From JBOHER01 sp050701115 (GTDB lineage Bacteria; Actinomycetota; Actinomycetes; Mycobacteriales; Pseudonocardiaceae): a stretch of DNA of 46,058 nt. Positions 27,036 to 35,046 of this stretch are shown in pieces. Below the pieces are notes generated by a model, which worked only from the letters and a program-made list of their open reading frames with translations, made no database searches and was not told the origin of the DNA. Within the stretch, counting starts at the first letter, position 1; each line of letters opens with the position of its first letter. Made by a program: the position numbers and the translations under genes. The stretch covers positions 1-46,058 of the forward strand of contig JBOHER010000318.1 of assembly GCA_050701115.1 (NCBI GenBank). The letters run 5' to 3'.

Positions 27036-28763
27036 CTACGTCGCGTGCGGCACCACGATCGGCGCCTCGATCAACTCGGGCCGCAGCTCGGCACCGGCGG
27101 GTCGCAGCCATGGATCGCTCGGCGCGCCGTCCGGGTCGGGCTTCCAGGCGTGGCAGACCTTGGGGAGTTTGATCGGGTAACAGGTCAGGGTGCCGCTTGG
27201 GTCGATGTGCAGGCGGAGGAAGCCCTTGTGGTCCTGCACACTCTGGCCCGCCATCAGCTCGTTGAGGTTGATGCCGAACCGGCTCGCGATCATCAGGTAG
27301 ACCGCGACCAGCTCGGCGTGCAGGAATCCGATCATCACCGGGGTGCCCGCGAGGATGAGGATCAGGGTGGCCCAATCCGAGAAGACGCTGTCCGGCAGCA
27401 CATCCCGATACAGCCAGATGATCGCGTAGGCCCAGCCCACACTGAGCGCCAGGTGCGCGGTGGCGTGCAGCGCGCCGGCCGTGTGGGCGGCTCGCAGCGG
27501 TGTACGTGGGTCCAGCCGGGCGAAGCCAAGGCCGCTGAGCACGACGATCAGCGCGACGATCACCGCGGGGGTCCAGCTCGCGACGAGGGTGAAGAATCCC
27601 TGCGGCCCTGGCCCCACCGTGCCGGCCAGGCCGTACATCACGGCCAGCGCGACGACCGACTGGGTGATTCCGGAAAGTCCCCAGAAGCCCGGATTGTGCC
27701 ACGGCAGCCGGATGATCCCGGCCGCGAACAGTTCCGATCGGGCCTTGCTCGGATAGCGCGCGGCCAGGTCGTAGGTGGCGGGTGGATTGCCGGGCCGCAC
27801 GCGCGACGCCGCGGGAGGCAGTCCGAGTTTCTCCGGCAGCCTGTGGGTGGCGGTCAGGTAGGCGCCGCCGAGGCCGGTGGTGATGCTCTGCCGGGTGCCG
27901 TCCCGCTCGGTGTAGCGGGAGTAGTGGTGCTTGTCACCGGAGAGCATGAGCCGGATGGTGGCTCCCGCCGGACGCACGATCTCCCGGTCGAAGAACGCGA
28001 TGATGTCGTAGCTTTCGTGGTCGCCACCGGAGCCCGCGTCTACCCATGCCGGAGTCGGCACGCACAGGATGATCGCGTCGCCCGGTCGCAGTTCGGCGGC
28101 CGCCGTGCGGAAGTACTCCAGTTGCGGTGCGTCGATGTGGTCGTCGAACTGCGTGTCGATGCCGAACAGCCACCAGCGTTGCGGCAGTTCCACGGCGAAA
28201 TAGCTACGTGTCTGTTCGGTCCGCCAACCTCCGAACGGCCTGCGCTGGGCGAAGACGCGCAGGAACGCGGTCAGGCCGTCGTACCAGTCGTGGTTGCCCG
28301 GCAGCGCGAACAGCGTCGGCGGATCATCCTGGGCGACTGGCATCGCGGCCTCGTACACGCCCTTGGTGCGATCCTCGTAAGCACGGGTTGATGCCGAGGG
28401 ATACACCTGATCCCCGCCCATCACCAGCAGCTTGCCCCGCGGCAACGGATCGTGCCCTGCCGGCTCGATCTGCTCCCGCGCGAGCAGCGTGGCTATCGAG
28501 TAGGTTGCGTTGAAACCGTCGCCGACATCGGCGACGTAGTCCAGCCAGATTCCGTCATCGTCGGCGAACCGGTGCAGGGTCGCAGGCAGGCTGCCCTGCA
28601 GTTCACGTTTATCCGCGTAGGCGCCGAAGATCGATGCCAGCAACGCCTTGATGCCGGTGCCGACCAGCACCGTGGGAGCCAGCCACCGGACGGCGGGTTG
28701 CGGCGTGAACCCGAGTTGCTGCTCTGACAGGTCAGTCGGTCGCGGACGGGGGGCTGACTCCAT
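27036..28763 (-). CDS. Metallophosphoesterase with C-terminal membrane domain
   Basis: 575-aa protein. Calcineurin-like phosphoesterase motifs in order: DVGDG (79-83), GGDQVYP (117-122), GNHDWYD (157-162), then SGDKHHYSRY, providing the two-metal ligands. The C-terminal ~200 residues contain four to five membrane helices (VVALAVMYGLAGTVG, VIVALIVVLSGLGF, LSVGWAYAIIWLYR, LILILAGTPVMIGF). The substrate is unknown; a membrane or envelope phosphoester is plausible. The ATG at 28763 is exactly 7 nt after TACCAT (leaderless type); a second ATG at 28772 overlaps that -10 and is less likely. Confidence 0.9.
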   Translation of the reverse strand: MESAPRPRPTDLSEQQLGFTPQPAVRWLAPTVLVGTGIKALLASIFGAYADKRELQGSLPATLHRFADDDGIWLDYVADVGDGFNATYSIATLLAREQIEPAGHDPLPRGKLLVMGGDQVYPSASTRAYEDRTKGVYEAAMPVAQDDPPTLFALPGNHDWYDGLTAFLRVFAQRRPFGGWRTEQTRSYFAVELPQRWWLFGIDTQFDDHIDAPQLEYFRTAAAELRPGDAIILCVPTPAWVDAGSGGDHESYDIIAFFDREIVRPAGATIRLMLSGDKHHYSRYTERDGTRQSITTGLGGAYLTATHRLPEKLGLPPAASRVRPGNPPATYDLAARYPSKARSELFAAGIIRLPWHNPGFWGLSGITQSVVALAVMYGLAGTVGPGPQGFFTLVASWTPAVIVALIVVLSGLGFARLDPRTPLRAAHTAGALHATAHLALSVGWAYAIIWLYRDVLPDSVFSDWATLILILAGTPVMIGFLHAELVAVYLMIASRFGINLNELMAGQSVQDHKGFLRLHIDPSGTLTCYPIKLPKVCHAWKPDPDGAPSDPWLRPAGAELRPELIEAPIVVPHAT

Positions 28764-28770
28764 GCTGCGC

Positions 28771-28776
28771 ATGGTA
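28771..28776 (-). promoter_or_regulatory. -10 element (TACCAT) for leaderless metallophosphoesterase gene
   Basis: Minus-strand TACCAT, 7 nt (GCGCAGC), then ATG 28763. Confidence 0.5.
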
Positions 28777-28816
28777 GCCAGCGGCAGGCGCGCCTGGGTG
28801 CCGCCGGGGCGCGCCG

Positions 28817-30385
28817 TCAGGCCGGGCAGCGGGTGCCCTGCTGCGGGATCGCGCCGTCGATCAAGAACTCCATGGCCTTGTCGTCGACGCACTCGGACTG
28901 GCCGACCGCGCCGTGGCCCGCGCCTTCCCAGTTGATGGTGACGGCGGTGGACATCTGGTTGCCCGCGCGGGTGGTGCCGAGTTCCGGGGTAAGCGGATCC
29001 GCCGCGGTGCTGATCAGCAGGATCGGTGGCGCGCCGCGCACATCCGGCTCGGGTAACGGTTCGCGGCGTACCGGCCATGGCTGGCACCAGGCCAGCTGCT
29101 GGGCGACCAGGCCGCCGAACAGCGGGTGTTTCCGCTGCCATTCGGCGCTGACCTCGTTGATCCGACCGGGCGTCAGCCGGGTCGTGGTGTCGTTGCACCG
29201 GGTGGCCAGCGTGGTGTCCATAGTGGCCTGACCGGCAGGGGTGGAGTGCAGCATGGGCTGGGTGAACGTGGCCAGTTTGCCGACCTCGCCCGCTCGCGCT
29301 TCGTCGATTGCGGTGGCCAGTTCGCGCCACCGGTCCCGCTGCGCGAGCCCGGCCCACACGGCGTACAAGGCGTGTGACGGCCCCATCCGAACACCTTGTG
29401 GCGTGCGGGGGCGCTCGTCGCGCAGTTGGTCCACCAGGTCGGAGACCTGCTGTGCCGCGTCCTGGCCGAGCGGACAGTCCCGCTTGGCACAGTCATCGGC
29501 GAAGGCCTCCATTGTGGACTGTGCGCCTGCCGCGACGCCCTGCCACACGGTGAGCGCATCGTCGGACGGGTCGGGCATCCCGTCAAGGACCAGCCTGCCC
29601 ACGTGCTCGGTGAATCGCCCTGCGTACACCGTGAGCACCCGTGCGCCCTCGCCGCGGGCGATCGCGTGCAGCCTGGGCATGCCCAGCTGCCTGCGGATCT
29701 GCTCGAGATCACCGGCGCTCCGCCAGGCATCCAGCGCGCCTTGATCGTTGCCGAGTTCGATCGAACATTGCTGCCCAGCTTTACGGGCGGCCTCCACCAG
29801 CGGCTCGACGTCGGTGGCGGCGGGATCGAGGCCGATCAGCTGCTCGCGGACTTCCGGCGGGATGCACGAGTTCTGTTTGGACCCGCCGGTATACCTGCGG
29901 TCCACGCCGATCAGTGCGAACCGGTCCAGCAGCTCGGGCGGCAGCGAGGCGGCAAGCCGGGCGGCGTAGAGGGTTCCCGGCGCACCGCCGATGTCGTTGA
30001 CAACGACCAGTGGAACATCGCCGGTACCCACCTTGAGCACCGACAGCCGGATGATGCCGCGATCGGGCAGGCTTGGCGAATCCACCGTGCTGGAGACCAA
30101 CGCGCAGGAGAAGCGCAGCGACGCCGGTATCGAACGCGAGCCGAGACGGTGCCTGGTCTCCTCGTCGCAGCCTTGCCAGTCGACGGCCGAGTCGTCCGGC
30201 TCACCCAGTGGCGGTAACGGAGCCGGTTGGGTCGATGCTTGCGGCGCGTTCGGCGGCGGGCCGTCGTTCTCCAGCACCGCGGGCCGGGTGGATGGTCCCA
30301 CGGTGCAGCCGGCTAGCAGTGCGGGCAGCAGCACGGCGGCCAGCAGCGCACGTCGAGTAGCGGCACGCCGCAGACGCACTGGCAC
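28817..30385 (-). CDS. Lipoprotein alpha/beta hydrolase fold protein (Rv2672/TAP-like), nucleophile apparently lost
   Basis: 522-aa exported lipoprotein with a basic N-terminus, a hydrophobic core and the lipobox LLAG-C27. The hydrolase fold resembles secreted tripeptidyl aminopeptidases (oxyanion region DIGGAPG, VDRRYTGGS, segment HVGRLVLDGM, C-terminal ISTAADPLTP and GAGHGAVG with acid and His). At the nucleophile elbow the sequence is A243-R-G245-E-G247, where the family has G-x-S-x-G, so the Ser position is Gly. The protein may be a pseudo-enzyme or use another residue. The GTG at 30385 has GGAGGG 6 nt upstream. Equivalent of Rv2672 by position. Confidence 0.87.
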   Translation of the reverse strand: MPVRLRRAATRRALLAAVLLPALLAGCTVGPSTRPAVLENDGPPPNAPQASTQPAPLPPLGEPDDSAVDWQGCDEETRHRLGSRSIPASLRFSCALVSSTVDSPSLPDRGIIRLSVLKVGTGDVPLVVVNDIGGAPGTLYAARLAASLPPELLDRFALIGVDRRYTGGSKQNSCIPPEVREQLIGLDPAATDVEPLVEAARKAGQQCSIELGNDQGALDAWRSAGDLEQIRRQLGMPRLHAIARGEGARVLTVYAGRFTEHVGRLVLDGMPDPSDDALTVWQGVAAGAQSTMEAFADDCAKRDCPLGQDAAQQVSDLVDQLRDERPRTPQGVRMGPSHALYAVWAGLAQRDRWRELATAIDEARAGEVGKLATFTQPMLHSTPAGQATMDTTLATRCNDTTTRLTPGRINEVSAEWQRKHPLFGGLVAQQLAWCQPWPVRREPLPEPDVRGAPPILLISTAADPLTPELGTTRAGNQMSTAVTINWEGAGHGAVGQSECVDDKAMEFLIDGAIPQQGTRCPA

Positions 30386-30489
30386 GCAGGCCCTCCCTCG
30401 CTCGCACGGTTGGCCGCCAGCATCGCATCGAGCAGGTGAGTATGCGGTGAGCGACCCCATAGGCGCAGACCTTGCCGAGCAGCACGGCG

Positions 30490-31092
30490 CTAGCGAACCC
30501 GGGTGCGTTCGCCTGCGGCGAGTTCCATCCGGATCGCGGTGGGCAGGGTCTCAAGGCCGAGCGACTCACGGGCGTGGGCGAGCACCTGGTCGTTGAGCTC
30601 GTGCCACACGGATTTGAGATCGGATCCCTCGCGCAGCCACACCGTCAATCGCAATGCGGGGTTGTCCTCGTCGCCGACCGCGCGGGCTTTCGCCTTGGTC
30701 ACGCCGTCGAGTTGCTCGGCATGGGCGGCGACGGCACGTGCGATCGCGTTCGAGGTGACCGTGAGCCTCCTCGCCGCTTCGTTTTCCAGTTCGATGTCCG
30801 GCTTCGGTTCCGGCCGTAGGGACCGGATCGCCCACCAGCAGCCGAGCAGGAACAGCACGATCGCGGCCCCGATCGCGACGCTGCGGGAGAGTTCGGGCCG
30901 GGAGCCGAGTGCGGTAACCACCACCGGGTCCAGCACCGGCTGCTGCGCGCGGAAGCGACCGAAGCCGCCGAAACTGAGCACCAGCACGAGCACGCCGATA
31001 ATGACGGCGAGCGCGCCGAATCCGATGGTCATGGCGCGTTCGGCGAGATAGGACCGCTCGAGGGCCTTGGCGGAAACGGATCGCCTGCTCAT
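30490..31092 (-). CDS. AmaP-like Asp23 membrane-anchor protein
   Basis: 200-aa protein with two N-terminal membrane helices (about 24-45, GFGALAVIIGVLVLVLSFGGF, and 70-89, SVAIGAAIVLFLLGCWWAI) and a cytosolic Asp23/AmaP-type domain (RRLTVTSNAIARAVAAHAEQL...). AmaP anchors Asp23 at the membrane in firmicutes; the same role is inferred here. The start overlaps the preceding gene's stop (ATGA). Last gene of the six-gene operon running from 32945. Confidence 0.82.
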   Translation of the reverse strand: MSRRSVSAKALERSYLAERAMTIGFGALAVIIGVLVLVLSFGGFGRFRAQQPVLDPVVVTALGSRPELSRSVAIGAAIVLFLLGCWWAIRSLRPEPKPDIELENEAARRLTVTSNAIARAVAAHAEQLDGVTKAKARAVGDEDNPALRLTVWLREGSDLKSVWHELNDQVLAHARESLGLETLPTAIRMELAAGERTRVR

Positions 31093-31625
31093 CCGCGGTC
31101 CCTTGGTGAATCGACGATGACCGACACCCTTGGCTTGCGCACCAGGGGGAGGTCGGCGAGCAACTCGTCGACCACGTCGACCAGGCGGGGGTGCAGTTCG
31201 TTCTCGGTGCGTATGCGGGTGGTCGCGCGCACCCTGACCTTCTTGCCGGTCGCGATCACCGAAGCGCCGGTCACGTCGCCCTCCGCGCGCACGCGTTCAC
31301 CCACCACCCTGGCGATGGAACGGGGTGAGGTGGTGACGCTGACCTCGGTGGCGGGGTCACGCAGGCGGATCGAACGCCGCCTGGCGGCCAGCGCGGCCAG
31401 CAGGACAACCGCTCCCGCTGCGGCGACGAGACCGGCGATCGTGCGGGTGCCGGTGGATGCCCAAGTGACCCCGGCCAGCTGGGCACGCCATGCCTGCCAC
31501 GGGACAAGCAGGGGAGCGGCGTCCGGTCGCCACCACTGCCAGCCGACCTCCAGCGCGACCACGCCGCCGACCGCTGCGAAAGCGAGCCCGAGCATGGTCG
31601 AAGTGACCCGAACGAATATCCGCAC
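31089..31625 (-). CDS. DUF6286-type membrane protein of the Asp23 operon
   Basis: 178-aa protein with two membrane segments (about 7-27, VTSTMLGLAFAAVGGVVALEV, and 60-83, TIAGLVAAAGAVVLLAALAA) and a C-terminal domain resembling the AmaP/Asp23 fold (SIARVVGERVRAEGDVTGA..., KPRVSVIVDSP). The function is unknown, probably the envelope arm of the Asp23 complex. GTG 31625 has GAGG upstream. ATGA overlap with the downstream AmaP-like gene indicates coupled translation. Confidence 0.8.
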   Translation of the reverse strand: MRIFVRVTSTMLGLAFAAVGGVVALEVGWQWWRPDAAPLLVPWQAWRAQLAGVTWASTGTRTIAGLVAAAGAVVLLAALAARRRSIRLRDPATEVSVTTSPRSIARVVGERVRAEGDVTGASVIATGKKVRVRATTRIRTENELHPRLVDVVDELLADLPLVRKPRVSVIVDSPRDRG

Positions 31626-31658
31626 TGTGCCTCTTGCCTTTCTGCTCCTGCTACCGCG

Positions 31659-31970
31659 TCAGCGAACCCGCGGCGGGATGTCGGGCAGCAGCTCGGACAC
31701 GGTGACCTCGAACGCGCGCACCCGATACGACGTGAGGTGTTCGATCTCGGCGGTGACCTTCTCGCGCACGTCGGCTACCACGGAGCGCACCGGCGCCGGG
31801 TAGTACAGCGGCAGGTCAAGCAGGAGATCGACCTCGTCGCCGGTGCCGTGCACCTTCGCGTTGCTGCCGCGCCGGTCCGTCGCGACGCCGTGAACCTGGT
31901 CGGCCGCGTGCTGAGCGATCTTGCGCACCACCGAGTGGTCGATCTGCAGCCAGCCGCGGTCGGTGGTCAC
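31659..31970 (-). CDS. Asp23/Gls24-family envelope stress protein (short)
   Basis: 103-aa protein with the Asp23 core: an N-terminal helix DHSVVRKIAQHAADQVHGV, then a beta sheet ending LLLDLPLYYPAPVRSVVADVREKVTAEIEHL. GTG start at 31970 overlaps the stop of the DUF2273-like gene (GTGA). Soluble, predicted to bind the membrane-anchored members of the operon. Confidence 0.82.
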   Translation of the reverse strand: MTTDRGWLQIDHSVVRKIAQHAADQVHGVATDRRGSNAKVHGTGDEVDLLLDLPLYYPAPVRSVVADVREKVTAEIEHLTSYRVRAFEVTVSELLPDIPPRVR

Positions 31971-32143
31971 CGGTCCCGGCCCTTACCGATCAGTGCGTTG
32001 AGGTCGAGCTCGCCGTCGAGGACCCTGCCGACGATGAATCCGATGACCCCGACGACGAGGGTCACGATGAACGGGATGAATCCCTGGGTCAGCGCGAAGC
32101 CGAGCACGAGGCCGGCCAGAAGCCCGGTCTGCGTCGCATTCAT
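31967..32143 (-). CDS. Small DUF2273-like membrane protein of the Asp23 operon
   Basis: A 58-aa protein read as MNATQTGLLAGLVLGFALTQ and onward: two adjacent hydrophobic segments (GLLAGLVLGFALTQGF and PFIVTLVVGVIGFIVG) and a short basic tail (DLNALIGKGRDR). DUF2273-type small membrane proteins accompany Asp23/AmaP clusters in other Gram-positives. Both ends overlap neighbours: ATGA with the gene before and GTGA with the gene after, which is strong evidence that it is translated. Confidence 0.85.
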   Translation of the reverse strand: MNATQTGLLAGLVLGFALTQGFIPFIVTLVVGVIGFIVGRVLDGELDLNALIGKGRDR

Positions 32144-32496
32144 GGCGTGCTCCCTGTTTCCTGCTCAGCGCCGACTTCTTCGGCGCCCTCGGCGATGTCG
32201 GTGATGGTGAGGTCGACCGCAACCTCGCCCGCGATCTGCCGGACCAGCGACCTGATGTCGATGGCCGCATCGGGAATCCGGTGTCCGGGACGCAGCACCA
32301 GCCCGATCTGAATGGGTTCGTTCGCATCGGGGATGCGCACCCCGATCACCCTGCGACCGGGCAGATAGGTCGCGACGATGCCGAGCCTGCCGCCATCGAG
32401 CCGCGCCACGGCGGGATGTGCGCGCACGGCGCGGATGATGCGCTCCGCGAGCTCTTCCCTGCTCTTCGAGGTCGACGATGCGTTCACCGAGATCAC
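32140..32496 (-). CDS. Asp23-operon soluble protein
   Basis: 118-aa protein: N-terminal helix SREELAERIIRAVRAHPAVARL, then strands (GRLGIVATYLPGRRVIGVRI) and a C-terminal Asp23-like helix-strand (RSLVRQIAGEVAVDLTITDI). Probably a divergent Asp23/Gls24 member. GTG 32496 overlaps the stop of the upstream Asp23 gene (GTGA), and its own stop overlaps the next start (ATGA). Confidence 0.78.
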   Translation of the reverse strand: MISVNASSTSKSREELAERIIRAVRAHPAVARLDGGRLGIVATYLPGRRVIGVRIPDANEPIQIGLVLRPGHRIPDAAIDIRSLVRQIAGEVAVDLTITDIAEGAEEVGAEQETGSTP

Positions 32497-32945
32497 TCCA
32501 CGCGGGAGTTGGCGGGTTCGTCCTGGTCGTCGTCCTCGGCAAGGTGAATGTCGTTGACGGCGATGTTGACCTCGATCACCTCGAGACCGGTGATCTGCTC
32601 GACGTTGGTGATGATGTTGGTGCGGACCGCGGAAGCGACGTCCACTATGCGTGCGCCGTACTCGACGACGACATCGAGGTCGATGGCAGCCTGCTTCTCG
32701 CCGACCTCAACCGAAATGCCCGACGTGGTGACCGTGCCGGAACCGGGGATGCGTTCCCTGATGGCCCCGAATGCGCGGGACACACCGCCGCCGAGCGAGT
32801 ACACGCCGGTGACTTCGCGAGCGGCGATGCCCGCGATCTTCTGCACCACGGTCGAGGAGATCGTGGTCTTGCCGAGATTGCCCTCGTCATTGCGGGCCGT
32901 GGTGTGCGCCGGGGTGCTCGCCTTGATCGCTCGAGCCTGCGCCAT
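32493..32945 (-). CDS. Asp23/Gls24-family envelope stress response protein
   Basis: 150-aa soluble protein, first of the operon. The Asp23 domain spans about residues 27-135 (TTISSTVVQKIAGIAAREV, GVYSLGGGVSRAFGAIRER, AIDLDVVVEYGARIVDVASAVRTNI, GLEVIEVNIAVNDIHL), with an acidic tail. Asp23 proteins coat the inner face of the membrane and are induced by alkaline or cell-wall stress in firmicutes; an analogous role is inferred. The ATG at 32945 has GAAGGAG upstream. The ribD-like gene is 39 nt upstream in the same direction. Confidence 0.9.
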   Translation of the reverse strand: MAQARAIKASTPAHTTARNDEGNLGKTTISSTVVQKIAGIAAREVTGVYSLGGGVSRAFGAIRERIPGSGTVTTSGISVEVGEKQAAIDLDVVVEYGARIVDVASAVRTNIITNVEQITGLEVIEVNIAVNDIHLAEDDDQDEPANSRVE

Positions 32946-32984
32946 GAGTCGTGCTCCTTCGCATCAGATAGCCGTGCACTGAGG

Positions 32985-33764
32985 CTACCGCTGGTCAGCA
33001 TTGCCGGCGTGCCGCCGGTACCGCAGCATGAGAAAGCCGTCCTCGTGCAGAACCGAGGCCAGCGTGAGGTGCCGAGGTGCCTCCGAGAGGACACCGTCGA
33101 CGATCCGGCCGGTGCCCGCTCCGGCCAGCAGTGGGGCGACGGTGAGGCAGAGCTGGTCGACCAGGTCGTCAGCTATCACGCTGGCGAACAGGTGCGGCCC
33201 CCCTTCGCAGTTGATCCGGCGCAGGCCACGACTGTCTAGTTCGGACAGTGCGCTGGGCAGATGCACCTGTCCGTCCCCGGCGACGACGACCTCGGCCCCT
33301 GCGTCGCGCAGCGCCTTGGTGCGCTCGATGGGCGCTGCCGCACTGGTGAACACGATCGGTGGGACTTCTGTGTCGGTGAGAAACAGGGCATCCGGCGGTA
33401 TCGAACAACGACCGCTGACCACCGCGATGGGCGGAACAGGGGCCAGCCCGAGCCGCTGCCTGCGTTCGGCGCGGGTCCGGCTGGGCCGCACGCCCCGGTA
33501 CTGCTCGGTGATCGCGGTGCCCGCGCCGACCAGGATCACATCGGCGAGATCGCGGCCAAGCGCGAATATTCGCTTGTCCGCGGGGTGCGACAGGCCTTCC
33601 GACGTGCCCGCGACGCTGACCGCGCCATCGGCCGAGGACACGAAGTTGGCTTGTACCCACGGGCGGCTGAGCTGGTCGGGGTAGGCGTAGATCCGCTCGA
33701 GGTCGGCGTCACTCACGTCCCGCTGCACGGAGTCTTCCGCGGTGATCGGCCACACGTTGTACAT
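32985..33764 (-). CDS. RibD C-terminal/DHFR-fold pyrimidine reductase family protein
   Basis: 259-aa protein made of the RibD_C (dihydrofolate-reductase-like) domain without a deaminase domain: FVSSADGAVSVAGTSEGLSHPADKRIF, LVGAGTAITEQYRGVRPS, INCEGGPHLFASVIADDLVDQLCLTVAPLLAG. It is the Rv2671 type, which can reduce pyrimidine or dihydrofolate-like substrates with NADPH. The exact reaction is not certain because no riboflavin genes are nearby. ATG start at 33764; divergent from zapE by 100 bp. Confidence 0.88.
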   Translation of the reverse strand: MYNVWPITAEDSVQRDVSDADLERIYAYPDQLSRPWVQANFVSSADGAVSVAGTSEGLSHPADKRIFALGRDLADVILVGAGTAITEQYRGVRPSRTRAERRQRLGLAPVPPIAVVSGRCSIPPDALFLTDTEVPPIVFTSAAAPIERTKALRDAGAEVVVAGDGQVHLPSALSELDSRGLRRINCEGGPHLFASVIADDLVDQLCLTVAPLLAGAGTGRIVDGVLSEAPRHLTLASVLHEDGFLMLRYRRHAGNADQR

Positions 33765-33852
33765 CGGCCTATCTCAACATTGCGGTCGGGCCTGCTCTGT
33801 GTCGGAGGGCACCTGCACGGTCGAGCCGACCGGATTGCCGTACCTCGGCAGC

Positions 33853-33858
33853 TACCCT
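33853..33858 (+). promoter_or_regulatory. -10 element (TACCCT) for leaderless zapE
   Basis: TACCCT, 6 nt, then ATG 33865. No Shine-Dalgarno sequence. Confidence 0.5.
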
Positions 33859-33864
33859 CGTGCC

Positions 33865-34905
33865 ATGCCGGCGCGCCTGACCGACCGTTTCCCCGAGATC
33901 GGGGCCGATGAACTGATCGCTGCGCTGGTCCCGCCGCCGCGGTTCGACGTGGTGCGTTTTTCCACCTACCAGCCCAACCCGGACGAGCCGAGCCAGGCAG
34001 CCGCGGTGCGGGAGGGGTCCGCGTTCGCCGACAGGGTAAGTGCGGCTTCCTCGGCCAGGTCGGGATCCCGGCTTCGCGCGCTGTTCCGTGGTGGCTCGGC
34101 AGATCAGCACGCGCGACGAGGGCTCTACCTCGATGGCGGGTTCGGTGTCGGCAAGACCCACTTGCTCGCTTCGCTGTGGCACGAGGTGCCCGGCCCCAAG
34201 GCCTACGGCACGTTCGTCGAACTGACCAACCTGGTCGGCGCGCTAGGATTCGCCGAGGCCGTACGCAGGCTGTCCGGCCATAAGTTCCTCGCCATCGATG
34301 AGTTCGAACTCGACGATCCCGGCGACACGATGCTGGTGACCAGGCTGCTCCAGGAGTTGATGGCGGCCGGTGTGTTCGTCGCGGCCACCTCGAACACCCT
34401 GCCGGACAAGCTCGGCGAAGGACGGTTCGCCGCGGAGGACTTCCTGCGGGAGATCCACGCCCTGTCCGCGCGCTTCGAGGTGCTCCGCGTGGACGGGCCG
34501 GACTACCGCCATCGGGGCTTGCCCGATGCGCCGCCCCCGGTCACCGAGCAGGCGCTGCACGAGTGCGCGGCCGGCCGGGAGGGGTCGACGCTGGACGACT
34601 TCGACCCGCTGTGCGAGCACCTGGCTCGGCTGCACCCGTCCAAGTACGGACGACTGGTCGACGGGGTGGCGACGGTGCACCTGCGCGGTGTGCGCGCCGC
34701 ACCCGATCAGGGGGTTGCGCTGCGGCTGGTCGCGTTCGCCGATCGGCTGTACGACCGGGCGATTCCGGTCCTCGCTTCGGGTGAGCCGTTGTCCGCGCTG
34801 TTCACCGAAGAGATGCTGCACGGCGGATATCGGAAGAAGTATCTGCGTGCGGTCAGCAGGCTCACGGCGTTGGCGCGGGACGCCGGCCGTCATCCCGTGG
34901 GATAG
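33865..34905 (+). CDS. zapE: ZapE/AFG1-type ATPase
   Basis: Cell-division-associated P-loop ATPase (346 aa). Walker A LDGGFGVGKTHLLAS near 88-102, Walker B KFLAIDEFELDDPGD near 140-155, sensor region AATSNTLPDKLGEGRFAAEDFLREI, arginine-finger region around SARFEVLRVDGPDYR. Equivalent of Rv2670c. The ATG at 33865 is chosen on TACCCT-N6-ATG and on the N-terminus LTDRFPEIGADELIAALVPPPRF. The 3' end overlaps a possible small gene on the other strand. Confidence 0.93.
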   Translation: MPARLTDRFPEIGADELIAALVPPPRFDVVRFSTYQPNPDEPSQAAAVREGSAFADRVSAASSARSGSRLRALFRGGSADQHARRGLYLDGGFGVGKTHLLASLWHEVPGPKAYGTFVELTNLVGALGFAEAVRRLSGHKFLAIDEFELDDPGDTMLVTRLLQELMAAGVFVAATSNTLPDKLGEGRFAAEDFLREIHALSARFEVLRVDGPDYRHRGLPDAPPPVTEQALHECAAGREGSTLDDFDPLCEHLARLHPSKYGRLVDGVATVHLRGVRAAPDQGVALRLVAFADRLYDRAIPVLASGEPLSALFTEEMLHGGYRKKYLRAVSRLTALARDAGRHPVG

Positions 34906-35005
34906 CGCGCAGTCCTGCGGCGCAGGCCATCCCCACCAGCACGGCAAGCAGTGCACACAGCCCGGCGACGATCAGCATGCCTGGATCATTTCCACCCGCA
35001 CTCAC
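34862..35005 (-). CDS. Possible small membrane protein downstream of rocD
   Basis: A 47-aa frame from GTG 35005: a short N-terminus (MSAGGNDPG), one strong hydrophobic helix (MLIVAGLCALLAVLVGMACA) and a basic, Pro-rich tail. It lies 41 bp after rocD in the same direction and overlaps the zapE 3' end by 44 bp antisense. AGGAGG is upstream but ~15 nt from the GTG, too far. Kept as a candidate only. Confidence 0.3.
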   Translation of the reverse strand: MSAGGNDPGMLIVAGLCALLAVLVGMACAAGLRAIPRDDGRRPAPTP

Positions 35006-35046
35006 GAGCGGAACGCGAGGCCTCCTGATGGATCCGCCCGTCTGGA

